A stretch of 64,000 nt of DNA from Trichobilharzia regenti (lineage: Eukaryota > Platyhelminthes > Trematoda > Strigeidida > Schistosomatidae). Shown here in pieces: positions 34,129 through 46,567 of the stretch. The notes beneath the pieces are model-generated. The model did no database searches and had not been told where the DNA came from. It saw nothing but the letters and a program-made list of their open reading frames with translations. Each line of letters starts with the position of its first letter. The first letter of the stretch is position 1. A program made the position numbers and the translations under genes. Location: assembly GCA_944472135.2 (NCBI GenBank), contig OX235262.1:23111362-23175361 (forward strand), read 5' to 3'.

Positions 34129-34943
34129 TTAGATGAATACGTTCAGAAAAAATCGCGTGTCAATAAAAGAGCCTGGTGACTAGTAACAAAAGAAATGATG
34201 TAGCAGGTGAACTGAGTAAACGAAATGTTAGTTAAGAAAATGATGTTAATAAATGTCATACGAAAAATGCCTAGAATAGTAGCGATAATAAAAAAAAACA
34301 CATTGATAATAGTTGAGTTTGGAATTATACCCAAGGTAGAAAGAAGGACGGGGTGAAGAAGTTTCTTCTGTGTACATAAAACAAGGTTTTTCTATCTGAA
34401 TCTCTGATTCTTCGGCAATGTAGAGTATACGGCAGCTTACCATTTTCGGCAGGCTTCTTTTGACTTTGTAGATGACTTTGGGCGAATTATCCTCGCATGC
34501 TGAATGACCAATGTTCAGTATACCCTCAGTTATAGCACTCCCTTGTTGATTTACTGTCAACGTTTTGTAGCCAGTCGGGATAATGTTCTTTGGTTACTTT
34601 AGATAAAACACGCATGGCACCACCTATATATGTAACGCCAGAGGAGCAAGTGAATTGGTAAAAAAAACTATGGAAGTGGTGGAATTCGATAGTCTGTCTT
34701 AACAGTTGTTGGAGGATATTAAGCGGCAAGAGAATACCATTCGTAATGTAAAAGCCAAGAATGATGCCGTCAGGGTGGTTGATATTCCCTTCTTAAGTGT
34801 CTCGTGTAAACTGACTAGTCTTCACTTCAACCCTAGTTACAACTTTGATTATTCATCGCATGTTTTGAAATATTTTGATAACGAATACAATAACCCAGAG
34901 TAATTTTTATTCTTGCCTGACAAACCTAATGTACACACACATA

Positions 34944-35131
34944 TGCGTCAGTGGCACAGCGACTAGGACTCTCGCCGACCATGCACATGGTCCGGGGTCG
35001 ATCCCTTGCCGACGCACATCTGATATCAATTGGTTGGCCTACGAAATTTGGGCTACCGATATCACATGCTGAAAATTCCATACTTGTACCAAAAATACGG
35101 TGTGGAATCAAGCTATTATCAAATATTTTAA
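34944..35131 (+). mobile_element. SINE A copy
   Basis: Full-length copy with box B-like GGGTCGATCCC and tail TACGGTGTGGAATCAAGC. Confidence 0.8.
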
Positions 35132-35642
35132 AAAAAGGTAACAAAATAATTATGTAAAATTGAAATTATACAGCCAAGTGAATGAATTTGTCAAGTAGAG
35201 ACTTTCGTCTGAACTATTCGTTCTAAATTTTCATTGTCGCTTTTGTTGTTTGCACTCATTATTGAGTTATTTTAACTTTTTTATTGGTATTTTTATGCAA
35301 TGTACTGCACAGCAGTATTGTTTTGTTTGGTATAACATGCATATTGAAAAAGTGAATAAAATATTTCTGTTAACAAAAACGAATAGATAGAGTACGATGA
35401 AGATCATTCACCGCGATAGACGACCGTAAGCCGTGGTCTGATTATTTCATCGTTAAATCCTGCAACTTTAAAACTAAAGGATGAAAGTTAAAATTTCAGA
35501 TGGACTAGAATCTTTCTTACAGATTACAGATGAAGTTTGTCGCTAGTTGCCAAGATGAATAAAATCTAGAGCCATCACGGTTGTCTGCTAAATGACCACA
35601 AATACTTGACACTTTTAAGTAGTAGAGTGCATCACTTTTAAA

Positions 35643-35873
35643 TTCCTTTTACGTTCTCAGTGGAACATAGGGCTTCAAACTACAGGCTTTAAGTTTCGGT
35701 AGCAGTAGTTTTTATTTTTATGGGATAAGGCTGATAGCCCCATGCCAAACCTTCCTCTTTACCAGTCTTATCACTGACTTAGTGAGGCAAAGGAATGCGT
35801 CCGTGGCCGGGGATTGAACCCCGGACCACATGTGTCATCGGCGAGCATTCTGCCTGTTGTACCACCGATGCAC
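35643..35873 (-). mobile_element. SINE B copy
   Basis: Complete copy in reverse orientation; tail GTTCTCAGTGGAACATAGGG, head ending CCACCGATGCAC. Confidence 0.75.
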
Positions 35874-36054
35874 TCAGCTAGCTTAGGACTAGTCAATCAT
35901 AGATATCGCTTCATATCCGAGAGCCAGTTCGTACTCATAAAAGAAACCTCTGTTGGTTAACTCAATCACAGTTTAAAGACAACAAAAATTTATAAAGTGA
36001 GAAAATAATCGTTAGTATACCTTCATTGGTTAAAACTATTCGGTTGATAGACTG

Positions 36055-36715
36055 ACTGAGTGGCTTCACCGTAGAGCTTTGCACAGAAGTGCACAATTTT
36101 AACTTGCCACACTCCATAGACCACACGAAGGGAGACAAATCAGAGTAAAAGGAGATTCATAGAAACAGTAATAAGCAGAAATATGAGGGAGAAACAATAG
36201 TAACATGGTAAAAGGTGCCTGTTTAGTGGATATGTCAGATCATATACCATTCAGAAGAATTTTGACTGATATCACGAACTGTCTCCAGTTGTTGCTTCTT
36301 AGAATCTCTAAGTTTCCAAACAGGCAGTCTACAATTTTTTTTTTGATTTTTTGATTACAGCTTGATTCCACACCGTATTTTGGTACAAGTATGGAATTTT
36401 CAGTGTGGATATCGGTAGCCCAAAATTCTCAGGCCGACCATAGATATCAGGTGTGCGCCGGCATGGGCTCGAACCTCGGACCATGTGCATGGTCGGCGAG
36501 AATCCTAACCACTGTGCCACCGACGCATGTAAATGTCAAGGACTTCATGAACTGATTCGAAGTTTTGATCGTATGTCAGATAACACTGCACGTCGAGGAG
36601 GCCAATGGTTAGGCATACATAATACATGTCCCAACCACCTCAATCGATGTAGATGAGATTGAGAATAAATGTGACTTAACTGATCAACTACTTTGTACCA
36701 TTTAAAGTCGAATCT
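36055..36715 (-). mobile_element. SR2-type LINE fragment split by SINE A
   Basis: 3' end of an SR2-type element (AGAGCTTTGCACAGAAGTGCAC at 36074) related to 11455-11650. It is interrupted by the SINE A copy at 36334-36527 and continues to about 36715. Confidence 0.6.
36334..36527 (-). mobile_element. SINE A copy
   Basis: Full-length copy with a T-rich start and head ending CCACCGACGCA. It lies about 340 bp upstream of exon 4. Confidence 0.8.
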
Positions 36716-36868
36716 AGGTATACACCGAAAGACATATAAGAAAACCTTCAGTCGATTAACTAACTCTTTAATCCAGTCAATATTATATATAGTAATGGGG
36801 TCGTGATTGTTTCAGTGATTGAAATTTTTTTAAAAATATAAATTTATTTCAAAATTAATTATTTTCAG

Positions 36869-37049
36869 TATCCTCATTTTTCGCCCCCAATCTATCGTAA
36901 TGATGGCGAGGAAGAGAAGATCTACTTACAGTTGTTATGCGTTACTATTGTGTCACTCGTTCTAGTTGTATTCGTTGTGTCGATAATATTCTCTTGTTGG
37001 TGGACTAAAAGTCATAAAACATCAGTTGACTTAGGCATTACAGATGCTG
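36869..37049 (+). CDS. Exon 4: transmembrane helix
   Basis: A 181-nt exon, phase 0 to 1, between ATTTTCAG and GTAAGT. An acidic juxtamembrane part (NDGEEEK) is followed by about 25 hydrophobic residues (LLCVTIVSLVLVVFVVSIIF), then SCWWTKSHK, whose basic residues mark the cytoplasmic side of a type I protein. Confidence 0.8.
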
Positions 37050-37810
37050 GTAAGTTGTTGCCTTTCATTCATTTGCCTTTCTTCTGCTTTTTTGTCACTA
37101 ACATTTTTGAGTTGAATTCTCAATTTTTACAAATTAATTTACAATTTACACAGTTCTAGGAGGTGAGATTTCACCACAATTCCCTTCATCATCAAGCAAA
37201 AGTGCATACATACTACTGCTACATACTACTGATTGACTGAACTATGTAGTTGCATATCATCTATGTCAACCAGATTATCGAAGTGATCTGAACACCGGAC
37301 AATCATTTCGTTCATCTGGGGCCGGACTCATCAGCGGTATGTACCGCTGGTATACAAATACTCATCGCAGCCATTCAGTAGTAAATAGTTTTTAATTTAA
37401 GTGATAATCAAGAGAAGAACTATTCAGAAGTAACTGGTATTAGGCAGCTGTGTGTATCTCTTCACTGGATATGATCAATAGAGGTGGTAGATAAGGAATT
37501 CGGATCTTGTGGTGGACAATAAGTAGTAAGCCACTACTGGACTACTTCAAACTTAGTTTACTGAGTAACATACCTGTTGTCCATACAGTGCAGTGATTTT
37601 AATTGTTAGGATAATTGAAAAGTGCGTTAAAAATATCGCTATGATGAAGTTAGCGAAAGTGCATCAAACACTTAATAGTTTAGTAGTCTTAGTTATAACC
37701 TATATTGTCGTCTTGTCAGTGTAAAGAGAAGTAATTCTATGATTAGTCGTCTTTTGACTTGCTTGAAGTAATCATCAAAGAAGGATGAAATGAATGGCCG
37801 TGTACATGGT

Positions 37811-37832
37811 GGATATATATATATATATATAT
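37811..37832. repeat. TA microsatellite
   Basis: TA repeat in intron 4. Confidence 0.9.
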
Positions 37833-38638
37833 ATTTGAATAAAGCAAAAACAACAGTGGTGAATGGTGCAGAATAATATGCTACCATCATTGCTCATTTC
37901 GTTGGCTCTTCATCAGCTCAGCTGCTTGTCTACAGCCTAAATAAATTATGACGTTTATATACAGAAAAGTTTCAACATACTTGCAAATTTTTCTTAGTGT
38001 CAGTTGACAGAAGGTTCCACAATTAGTGAGCACTGCTCAGGAAATTACGCTTATGTAGTTTTTACATAGGCAGTTCAAGTTTAAACAAAATAAATGCATA
38101 CATACAATGGTAAAGGAGTTACGTAATAAAGACAAGAGATGAGTAAGATGCTGAGTGACTAATAATTTAAGTAATAATGTACTGAGTTCAACTCAAATCA
38201 TAGAAACAAGAGACAAGCAAAATTAAACTGTGTCAAATAGGTGAGGTTAAAGACTAATAAATGCTTCTTTCTGAATACATAAATCTGGTTTCAAGAGTTT
38301 GATAGAAATTGCTGTATATATATATATAATACTATTTGCTAGGCAAATTCCTATCTGGTACATTAACCAGTTTGCAAATTGAATATTTTGTCACCTGCTT
38401 CCTCTTCTTCTTCACTATTAAAGTAAGCCTGCTATTAGCTGTCATAGCATTCTAAAAGCTATGAATATACTCCGCTTTACTTCCAGCGAAGAGTTATGCG
38501 TACTCACACTTCATCTGAACAGATAATATGAATAATAGTGCAAGTTCTATGCATTCCTTGAAGATGTTGATACTTTGAGTTAATCTATCAAAGATATACA
38601 TATGTTTGCCTTCTTCTTCTTTTTTTGTCCTCTCCCAG

Positions 38639-38664
38639 TTTATTATATCTCCTTGAAACATGAG
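38639..38664 (+). CDS. Exon 5: 26-nt micro-exon
   Basis: A very strong acceptor (long T/C tract ending CTCCCAG) and the donor GAG|GTAATT frame 26 nt. Phase 1 in and 0 out is exactly what is needed to join exons 4 and 6, and it reads YYISLKHE without a stop. Micro-exons are a known feature of schistosome genes. Confidence 0.55.
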
Positions 38665-38939
38665 GTAATTGTGTTTTTCAGAGAATATTATCCTTTATAT
38701 AAGTTTATTTTATATGTGTATTTGTATATGTAATTGCACGAAATGTCTGCTCATCACTGTTTTGTGTTATATTGTGTCGAAATGCTCGTGTGCATGCAAG
38801 TGTTGTTTTTTTTGTTGTTGTTAATCCTGAACAGGGAAATAGTTCTGGAACCTGTAAAGAATGTTAAAATTGTCTTCCACTATCAATATATATGTAAAAC
38901 TTGGGCACTGTGGTATTAAGTCATTCCATATTAGTTTGT

Positions 38940-39830
38940 TTATTAGATGTATCACACAGTGAAGCAGTATTATTATTTACTGGATGACAAGGTTTCGAAC
39001 ACAATTTATTATTGTTCATAATCATATCTCCAATTATAATCACACGACTTTGAAACTTGAGTTTAATAGTTTTCTTTGTCCTCGCCTATTTTTTGTCGTT
39101 GGGGTAGTAGAATTTTCCATATGTCTGGGCGGACAGGTAATGAATCATTCCTATTACTACATGTATTTGCAGTTGATTCGATAAATAAAGCCTCAGTCAG
39201 TTATCAATCTCTCCCTCCACTCAGCTGTTACATTCGATTGTAAAACTGTCATCCTATCCCATCCATCCTATTGTGTTGTTGTGTGTAAGTGCACGTAGTG
39301 AGTGCTATAGCTGAACTATTCTCTAGATTTCTTATCTTATTTGGGTCAACCAATCAAGATTTTTCTGCTAGGTTTTTATGTTCGGCTAGTCTGACTGAAT
39401 GGCCCTGTTCTACTAGTTTCACCTATGTATTTGACCTGACAATCATTGCTGGCGGGGTATTAGATAAACTAAATTATTTTGTTTTAAAGGCTCCACAGGA
39501 TTGATCCTTTAACCGAGAAAGCTTGTTTCTGATTGAGTTGGTAGGTGGTTAGAATGCTAGCCACCTTTAATCCCACTAGTGTTAAAATTTCCATCTTCTT
39601 TCCTTTTTAAGTTGCAATCTAACATTGGAAGTTCCCTGACGTTCTGACTTTCTAATTCATAAGTGAATTGAATGGCCTCCACCTTTGAGTTAATGTGTTC
39701 GAAATATCCGTCTATATCTTGTGTTTTAAGTACAGCTAATGTGTTGTCTACATACCTCCACCATACTTTTGAGGGTGGGGGTGAACGTAATATTTGATAT
39801 TTCTTCTTGTTTTCCATTATCATCCATTAT
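38940..39830 (-). mobile_element. PLE fragment, copy 2
   Basis: Begins with a PLE arm and contains an RT remnant on the minus strand (KVWWRYVDNTLAVLKTQDID, FTYELESQNVRELPMLDCNL). Motif C reads VDNT instead of VDDT, so the catalytic Asp is lost. It ends just before exon 6. Confidence 0.75.
38982..39031 (-). ncRNA. Hammerhead-like fold with A3-U8 core
   Basis: Stem I GAU/AUC, core AUGAUUA (39025-39019), extra U, stem II GAACA/UGUUC, GAAA (38996-38993), two-base stem III and GUC. Relative to the consensus, C3 and G8 are A and U. Confidence 0.45.
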
Positions 39831-39837
39831 CATACAG

Positions 39838-40035
39838 TGTCGCTGTCTAAGAAGACTTGAAACAACTGATACTTTTGCACAAATGGGGTATGATGATGAT
39901 GATCCGAAATCTAAATATTTGTTGGCGTATTATTTTCTTCTTGACTATAAATGTGTGAAAACATCCATTTTTTATTTCCTCTTCACTAGGCAGTCTAGAA
40001 AAAGTAACTCACGGAAATCTGATTCTACCTACAAA
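39838..40035 (+). CDS. Exon 6 (or 6 plus 7): cytoplasmic segment
   Basis: A unique stretch between two PLE copies. It opens after TCATACAG and ends at AAA|GTAAAC, phase 0 to 0. It encodes RLETTDTFAQMGYDDDDPK and, at the end, SRKSNSRKSDSTYK. The middle 69 nt (39921-39989) begin with GT, end with a clean TTCACTAG acceptor and are a multiple of three, so they may be an intron retained in some transcripts. The donor GTTGGC is weak. Confidence 0.5.
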
Positions 40036-40254
40036 GTAAACTGAATACCGGGAGATTGACTGATCAGTTTCTCCAAATATGAATTATCTGAGTTTTATTT
40101 TAGTTATAACGAAAGTATCATCAACTTATCTTAGCCATATTTTAGGTGTGTGAGTATGTTTGACAAAATGTTATCCTCAAATGTATTCATGACTAAGATC
40201 AGAGATCATTAAAGAGGCTGGTGAATAAGGCAACAACAAATTTCATCGACTAAT

Positions 40255-41470
40255 TTGATTAGTTCCATTATGGATAAAATTTTATTTTGATAAAGTTACA
40301 CAGTGTTGTTATACAGTAATATTTACTGATGCGACCAGGTTTCGAGCACAATTTATTGCTGCTCATAATCATATCAAAGCACTACTCACATAACTTTCTT
40401 GCTTCGTTTATATACATGAGTAAAAATTGATTAGACATTCGAATAAAATCAATAAAAGACTTACGTGAATGGAAAGGAAGATAAAGTACATTCGGAACGA
40501 ATATAAGTGTCATCAATCAAATGCAATAGGATGGGAAATAGGACGAGTGTTACTAATCAATAAGTTGGGAAATAAGATGTTTTTATAGTAAAATAAATAA
40601 ATAAATAACGTATTAGAATGTTATGATATGAATCGAAATACATTTTAACATTGTTTATTATCTTCCCCTGATTTGACTGGTGGTAATAATGTCTTCCATA
40701 TCTTTGGTATTTGCATTGAGTCATTTCTGTTGCATGTGTTGAGTGTAGACTCGATGAACCAGTCAGGATTCAGTAATCAATCTGTCTATCTCTCTCTCTC
40801 TCCACGTAACTATATTACTTTTTATAATTTTAACTCTGTCCCATTCACCCTATTGTGTGGTTGTGTGTTATTGCATGCTGTGCAATTGCTGAGCTCTTTT
40901 CTAAATTACTTATCTTCATGAGGCCAACTCTAAGCATAGCTAAATTCTTATGTTCTGACAATCTGACTACCCCCGATCTACTAATTTGACCCATATAGTT
41001 GACTTAACTCATGGTCATTGCACGGTATTTTGTAAATCATATTATTTTGTCTAACTGTGTCAATCTGCAGGGTCCTTTAACCTACAAAGTTTGTCCTGCC
41101 TGATTGAGTTTGTAGGTTTAAGTGCCACCCTATTTCCTCCCTTATTGAGAATTTTGCGTGGGATTTCAGATATACCCTCCTTATGTGGTAAAACTGTAGA
41201 TGCCTTATATTCTCTCTTGTGTTATCATTATTAGTTTCACAATTATTTTTATTGATTTTGCTTTTCACCTTCTTTGATGTACCGAATGAATTTTATAGGA
41301 TAGTTATTTGATACCAACGCTTCTTCTATCTGTTTCATTTCATCATTCAGGTTTTTTGTTATAGTATGATACGATAAATTGTGCTCGAAACTTGGTCGCA
41401 TCAGTAAATATTACTGTATAACAACTCTGTGTAACTTTATCAAAATAAAATTTTATCCATAATGGAATTA
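40255..41470 (-). mobile_element. PLE fragment, copy 3, with inverted arms
   Basis: The arm at about 40290-40400 recurs inverted at 41340-41465 (ACAGTAATATTTACTGATGCG). The inside shows decayed PLE coding sequence on the minus strand. Confidence 0.65.
40326..40377 (-). ncRNA. Hammerhead-like fold with A3-U8 core
   Basis: Stem I UUGAU/AUCAG (with two extra bases GC), core AUGAUUA, extra U, stem II GAGCA/UGCUC, GAAA, two-base stem III, GUC. Stem II covaries with the copy at 38982 (G-C for A-U). Confidence 0.45.
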
Positions 41471-41473
41471 TAC

Positions 41474-41548
41474 GCGTCGGTGGCACAGTGGTTAGGACTT
41501 TCGCCGACCATGCACATGGTCTGGGGTTCGAGCCCACGCCGGCCGGCA
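41474..41548 (+). mobile_element. SINE A head only
   Basis: tRNA-like head (GCGTCGGTGGCACAGTGG, box B GGGTTCGAGCCC) without the rest of the element. It follows the PLE arm directly. Confidence 0.7.
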
Positions 41549-41839
41549 AATTGGCCAAATCTCAAAAGGAAAAAAAAAATACCACAGTGTCCAAGTTTTA
41601 TCCTTATATCAATAATCCGACTAACTTATTTAATGTGTTTTTTTTTATCAAGAAAGAAAAAGCGCGCGCTTAATTTGTTGCTATTTGAATTACTTCATTC
41701 AAACTGAAACTTTAATCAAACAACATTCTTCTAACACCTTAAAATACTATTTTCACTTAGTTCATTATATAACTTTGAATCTGTTTCACACCTACACAGA
41801 AATGCATGAAATATTTAACTTGTGGGACATTTTCTTATG

Positions 41840-42892
41840 AAATGCTTACACAATTATTTTGTTTAATGTCAGACTACTGTTCAACTATGATAAGACAGCT
41901 TATATAACCTTTTGTACCTTTAGGCATAAATCTGACCTAAACAAACTGGCTAGCACTCACGAGGTGTGCAACATAGATGGCACTGAAATAGAAACCAAGT
42001 CGGAAATTATATACCTAGGCGTCATTCTATCAGCTGATCTCTCCTGGTCGTCTCATATCTTGATGATTTCTAAGAAAATATTCCGTCTTACCTTCTACAT
42101 CAAGAAGTTAAGATATTCTGGAATAACCCAACCCTTATTCCTACAATTTGTTAATTCTTGCATCCTGCCTATTATTCTCTATTGTTTCCCCTTAGTTTTT
42201 CCAGGGCTACTGAAGAAGGATTATATCTTATTACGTAGGATGTTAAATGTTGTCAGCAGGGTAAGCAATCTGCCACTTAACCAGCTTGTTAATATTCTGA
42301 TTGACAGGTACTTGGACTCATGTGAAAAATGGGCTAAATCCATTTTATCTAACTAACACCACCCTCTTCATTCACAACTCTCCCCTTGTATCTCATCAGG
42401 CAGAACCAGAAGCCTATATAGAAAACTATATGTTCGCACTCGTAAGTATAAAAACTCAACCATACCCTACTTAGCTCGTGTTCTGTGCGATAAAGAAAGC
42501 ATTAGGCGTGAAACCTATAACTTATTAAATAGTCAGTTGAACAACTGGATCTCGTCTTTCCAACTCATATCATTTATAGGTACAACGTTTTTCTTTCTTT
42601 CTTTTCTTTTTCTCTCTCGCTTTTTTCTGTTATGTGCAGCTTTGTTTCTTTCTTCTGCTTACGCCAGTAAATATGCTAGCACCTTCACAAACACTGTTTA
42701 ATTTTGGCTTTGCTACCGATATGCTAATATGTTGTTGTCAAAACTAACTGAGATTACTCTTAATCTATGTAGAATTTTTATTTATTGATAATGTACTAAC
42801 TGGATGCAATATTGTAGTAAAATGCTGAGAATTCCATTTTGTATCACAAGAACTGTTTTGGAATAAAGCAAATTATTATTATTATTATTACT
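41840..42892 (+). mobile_element. CR1-type LINE 3' part
   Basis: 5'-truncated LINE whose open frame 41859-42356 encodes the C-terminus of reverse transcriptase (FNYDKTAYITFC, IIYLGVILSADLSWSSHI, LRYSGITQPLFLQFVNS). The 3' UTR ends in ATGCTGAGAATTCCATTTTG ... GGAATAAAG and an ATT-repeat tail. Confidence 0.8.
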
Positions 42893-43820
42893 GATGAGTA
42901 TAACATTTAAGACTGATATTTTTCTTCAAGAAATTAAACAAGTTTAAATTAGATCTTTACAGCCATTTGCTACCTTGATAGTTCATATATATATATTTGT
43001 GCATGCTTTGTTAATATAATATGATTATTATCTTAGAAAGGTGTTGAATGCATGAAGTTTTTTAAAGCATTTACATTTGACATTTTCACTGTTTATTTTC
43101 AATAAGGAAAAAGTTGAATCACTTGATAGCATAATACTGTTGAAGTGTTTGTTATCTTTGTCTACGTATGCTTCGATGATACTTAAGTGATCATATATTT
43201 AATGCATTACTGAACTTCAGTTAAATTACTGCAGTTGACATCACTGTACCACACTCTCTTCTACTGAATAATTGTCATTTTGTATGGTTTAAAATGAGAT
43301 CCTTATTGATTCACTTATCTGTCATAAATCTTTACGACTGTGGTAATGTGATTGATCAGTTAAGAGGCTTGAATTCGAAGCCTGCTCTACATGGCTGTAC
43401 TTGCTCTACCTGGCACCAACTTGCTGCGGTCTGAACGCGAGGGATCTATCTCTGCACTCTACTGTGCAGTTGATAAAACTTCCTTGAGACAGGCAAAGTC
43501 GCAAAATGCTCCACAAACAGCAAAAAGACGATTATTGGTTGCTGGGATTTGCGTGTATGGTTCTCAACAGTGGTGTTAGGCAGCTATCTATACAGGCAAG
43601 ATAATTTTCTAAATACTAAACAAGTACTTACAATCTAGTAGAAAATTCCCTGCAATGTGGGATCAAAAACTCTGTCCACAAGAAGCACACAACAACACCT
43701 CCCGGAGATAATTCAAGGTTGAAACGACCCTAATTCAACCAAACAAAATCGCATCGTAAAACAACATATTGTCAATATCATTATGCAGTCATAAAGAGAA
43801 GCATTAAAATAATAGTACTG
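42893..43820. other. No gene seen
   Basis: Intronic sequence. A 62-codon frame at 43391-43579 was considered and not supported. Confidence 0.5.
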
Positions 43821-43825
43821 GATAA

Positions 43826-43930
43826 CTGTTTCACCATAATTTGGGAATTTTTCGGTAGTACGCAACCAACGGGGTTCGAACGCAGGGCCTTTTGGTTGCA
43901 AGGCGAGCTCATAGATCATGATTAGATCGT
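43826..43930 (-). mobile_element. tRNA-hammerhead repeat fragment R5
   Basis: Partial copy with the T arm GGGTTCGAACGC and a degenerate hammerhead segment (GATAACTGTTTCACCATAA). No functional core. Confidence 0.5.
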
Positions 43931-44016
43931 TCAGAAGAGTTTTTTTGAAACAAGTTTTCTGTCACGACAGTAGTGAAATCACAGTTTAGATAATAAGGTG
44001 TTATGGTTCAGTTATT

Positions 44017-45000
44017 ATTATTATTGTTCCCTTGGGTTCCTAGTGGAACATAGGGCTTTAACTGCACGTCTCAACTTGCTTCTGTCTTCCTTCTGCTGTA
44101 CTTTTCACCGGCATCCATGTTAGTCCATACTCTTTCAACTCCTCTTCACATGATCTCCTCCATGTCACCCTCGCACTAACGTCCCACTTGCCGCTCCCCT
44201 TTCGGCCTGGTTCCACTCGAGAAATGGCCTGACGAGCACGCGATGTCACCCAGCGGCCTTCTGCTCAGCGAGCGACTGTCCAATCCATCTCCACTTTCTC
44301 CTGCATATTTGTTGGTTGGCGATTGCTTCTTGTTTTGTTATGTTTGTTCCCATAGTTTCTTGTTGGTGATTCTTTCCGGCCCGGCCATATCTGATCTTCA
44401 GCATACAGCGAAGACAGCTAGTTGTTGATAAAGGTCTGCAATAGCCTGTTGGAAGTATTCTTTGTGACCCGTCCGCCCGCCAAGTTTCTGATCCGTATAG
44501 AAGAACTGACTGACTTGACGTTGTTTATATTGAAAATCCTACCGAATTTTGTTGTTGATGCTGGCTGAGTGACGAAGATTTCCAGATTGGTTTCAGGTTG
44601 ATGAATGTGTTTATCACCTTCCCGATTCTCCTCTCTTGATCTGACATCCTCGTCCGTTCCTCCGTTCCTGTAATTGAGACAATGCTCCCTAGATAAGTGA
44701 ATGAATGAAGTAACCTCTTTCAAATCCCTCCCGTTGATGGTGGTTGACTTTGGATGTTGTTGGTTGGTTATTTTCATAATCTCCGTCTTGTCTATGTTCA
44801 TCTGGAGTCCTGTCTTTGCTGGCTGCTTCTTCGACCAGTTTGTCGGTTTTCGCTTGTAAGTCTTCGATTTTGTGTGACATCAAACATAAATCATCCACTC
44901 GCGAAATCCAGGTTTTATAGGTTCTTCGCTTCAGTCCAGGATATTCCTGTCTTCTCGTTTCCACTGTCTGACGCATAATCCAGTCCACCACAATTAGGTT
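44017..45000 (-). mobile_element. RTE 3' fragment (RTE-K)
   Basis: ATT-repeat tail, then the C-terminal region and DDLCLMSHKIEDLQAKTDKL (motif C of RT) up to VDWIMRQT. 5'-truncated at about 45000. It is closest to RTE-A and RTE-J. Confidence 0.85.
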
Positions 45001-46000
45001 CAGTTACATCACTTAAATAAACAACTGGTAATCAGAGAACGAAATTTAGAATATCCGGAAATCCAAACTGAATAGTGATGATAATAATCTTGGAAAGAAT
45101 CAAGATAACGTTACTGACGAAGAATAGTCCTAAATGTATCAATAATGATAAAAATACTAGCAGGTGTTACAGATTACTATAATAATAATAATAAGAGTTA
45201 ATAAGTAAGAGATATTACCATGATAGATTCAGAGTGACTACTATTTCCTTTCTCTCACGGAAACCGGTTTTATAAACTTTAGTTGCACAAACCTCCACAA
45301 ATGCAAACATCTTTCTGTTTGTTTCTCTTCTGACAACAGTGAATGACTTAACAGAGTCACACACACTCAAATTGATGTGCACTGTTTAAAGTGTCGAGGA
45401 TCGGTGACCAGTTTTTCACAGATTATTGAACAACCACCCTCTTGATTGTGTTTGAGGAATACGAGTTTTACAGAAAAATAAGTTCTCCTAACAGCTTTGT
45501 CTCAAGTCTTCGTTTAAAACTACTTCTTGTATGCCATCTCCTTTAAATGGCGAAATGATACATGCACCTTTCTTTGATTCATTCTGAATGGTTTTACTGT
45601 GTCATATTTCTTTGAAATATTCACCAGTCATGCTTTCGTAATAATATTTAATATCCGTACAATACTGAATGACTGTCATTTTGTATGGCGTAAAATCAAA
45701 ATCGTTATTCATTCACTGATCTGCTACTAATCATAAAGCTGTACAACTGTGACTGATCGGTCAAGGAACCTGAACATTGACCATCACATGACAATTAGAA
45801 GACTTCTCTAGACCCTTTGACTTTGCAGTAACATAGCAACAAAAGCCGTCACAAAATAAGTGTGATTTACAACTGAGTTCGTGTAGACCCGAATGATTGT
45901 TGAACAATTTGCCACATCAAGAATACATTTCACCAGGCTATTCAAACACATTTGAATGAATGTATTGAATTGTTTGAGTAACTTAGCAGCACGTCTTGTA
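45001..46000. other. No gene seen
   Basis: Intronic AT-rich sequence without a recognisable feature. Confidence 0.5.
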
Positions 46001-46004
46001 CCAT

Positions 46005-46180
46005 CACCCCTTCAAGAAGATATTAGCTAGATTTCAACACAGAACTCTGCACAGAGAAGTGCAGCAGCAGTCCAGACTGCCGCACTCCATGTAGCTCAGT
46101 ACGGTAGAGGAAAATAGATCCAAACGAAGTAGAATAAACAAAAATGTAAGGCAGGTAGAATACTAACAACATTGAGAAAA
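46005..46180 (-). mobile_element. SR2-type LINE 3' fragment
   Basis: Short fragment with the SR2 3' end segment (AGAACTCTGCACAGAGAAGTG) as at 36074 and 11451. Confidence 0.5.
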
Positions 46181-46223
46181 TTATGAGGGTTTAAACGACA
46201 CAAGAGTTCACAAAAAGTAAATG

Positions 46224-46567
46224 TGTAACAACAGAAGACAAGGACCAGGCAACAGATCATTTATTTACAGGAAATCAATACATATTTATAGATTTTCATG
46301 TACATATTATAGATTATTGTAAGCGAACAAACACAGTCTTCTAATTGTTGCTTTCTCGCTGAACGTTAATCTTTCATCTCTTTGTGGCCGTTCTTTGAAG
46401 TTCAGATTTATCTATCTGCAAATTATATCCTTCTACGCAAAGTCTTCTGTGATTGGTTGTTGAGTCAGTTTCTGTTCTTATTATTTTTCTCATGACCAAT
46501 ATCGGGGACGTAAACATTGACGTAAATTACTGTCTACCAATTTTGGCTATCAACCAGCCCTCATTGA
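46224..46567 (-). mobile_element. Solo LTR, copy 3
   Basis: 344 bp with the 5-bp target duplication AAATG (46219-46223, 46568-46572). It ends about 230 bp before exon 8. Confidence 0.75.

Noticed and set aside
37160..38600. A CRISPR-like or tandem array
   Set aside because: No regularly spaced direct repeats anywhere in the window; only microsatellites and dispersed elements.
38835..38853. A 19-nt micro-exon with good splice sites in intron 5
   Set aside because: Its length does not fit the phases between exons 5 and 6, and one frame gives a stop. It may still be an optional exon.
39739..39837. Extension of exon 6 to the left in the same open frame
   Set aside because: That part is the antisense of the PLE RT remnant; the unique sequence starts at about 39831.
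43391..43579. A 62-codon open frame
   Set aside because: No splice sites, start context or family similarity; probably chance.
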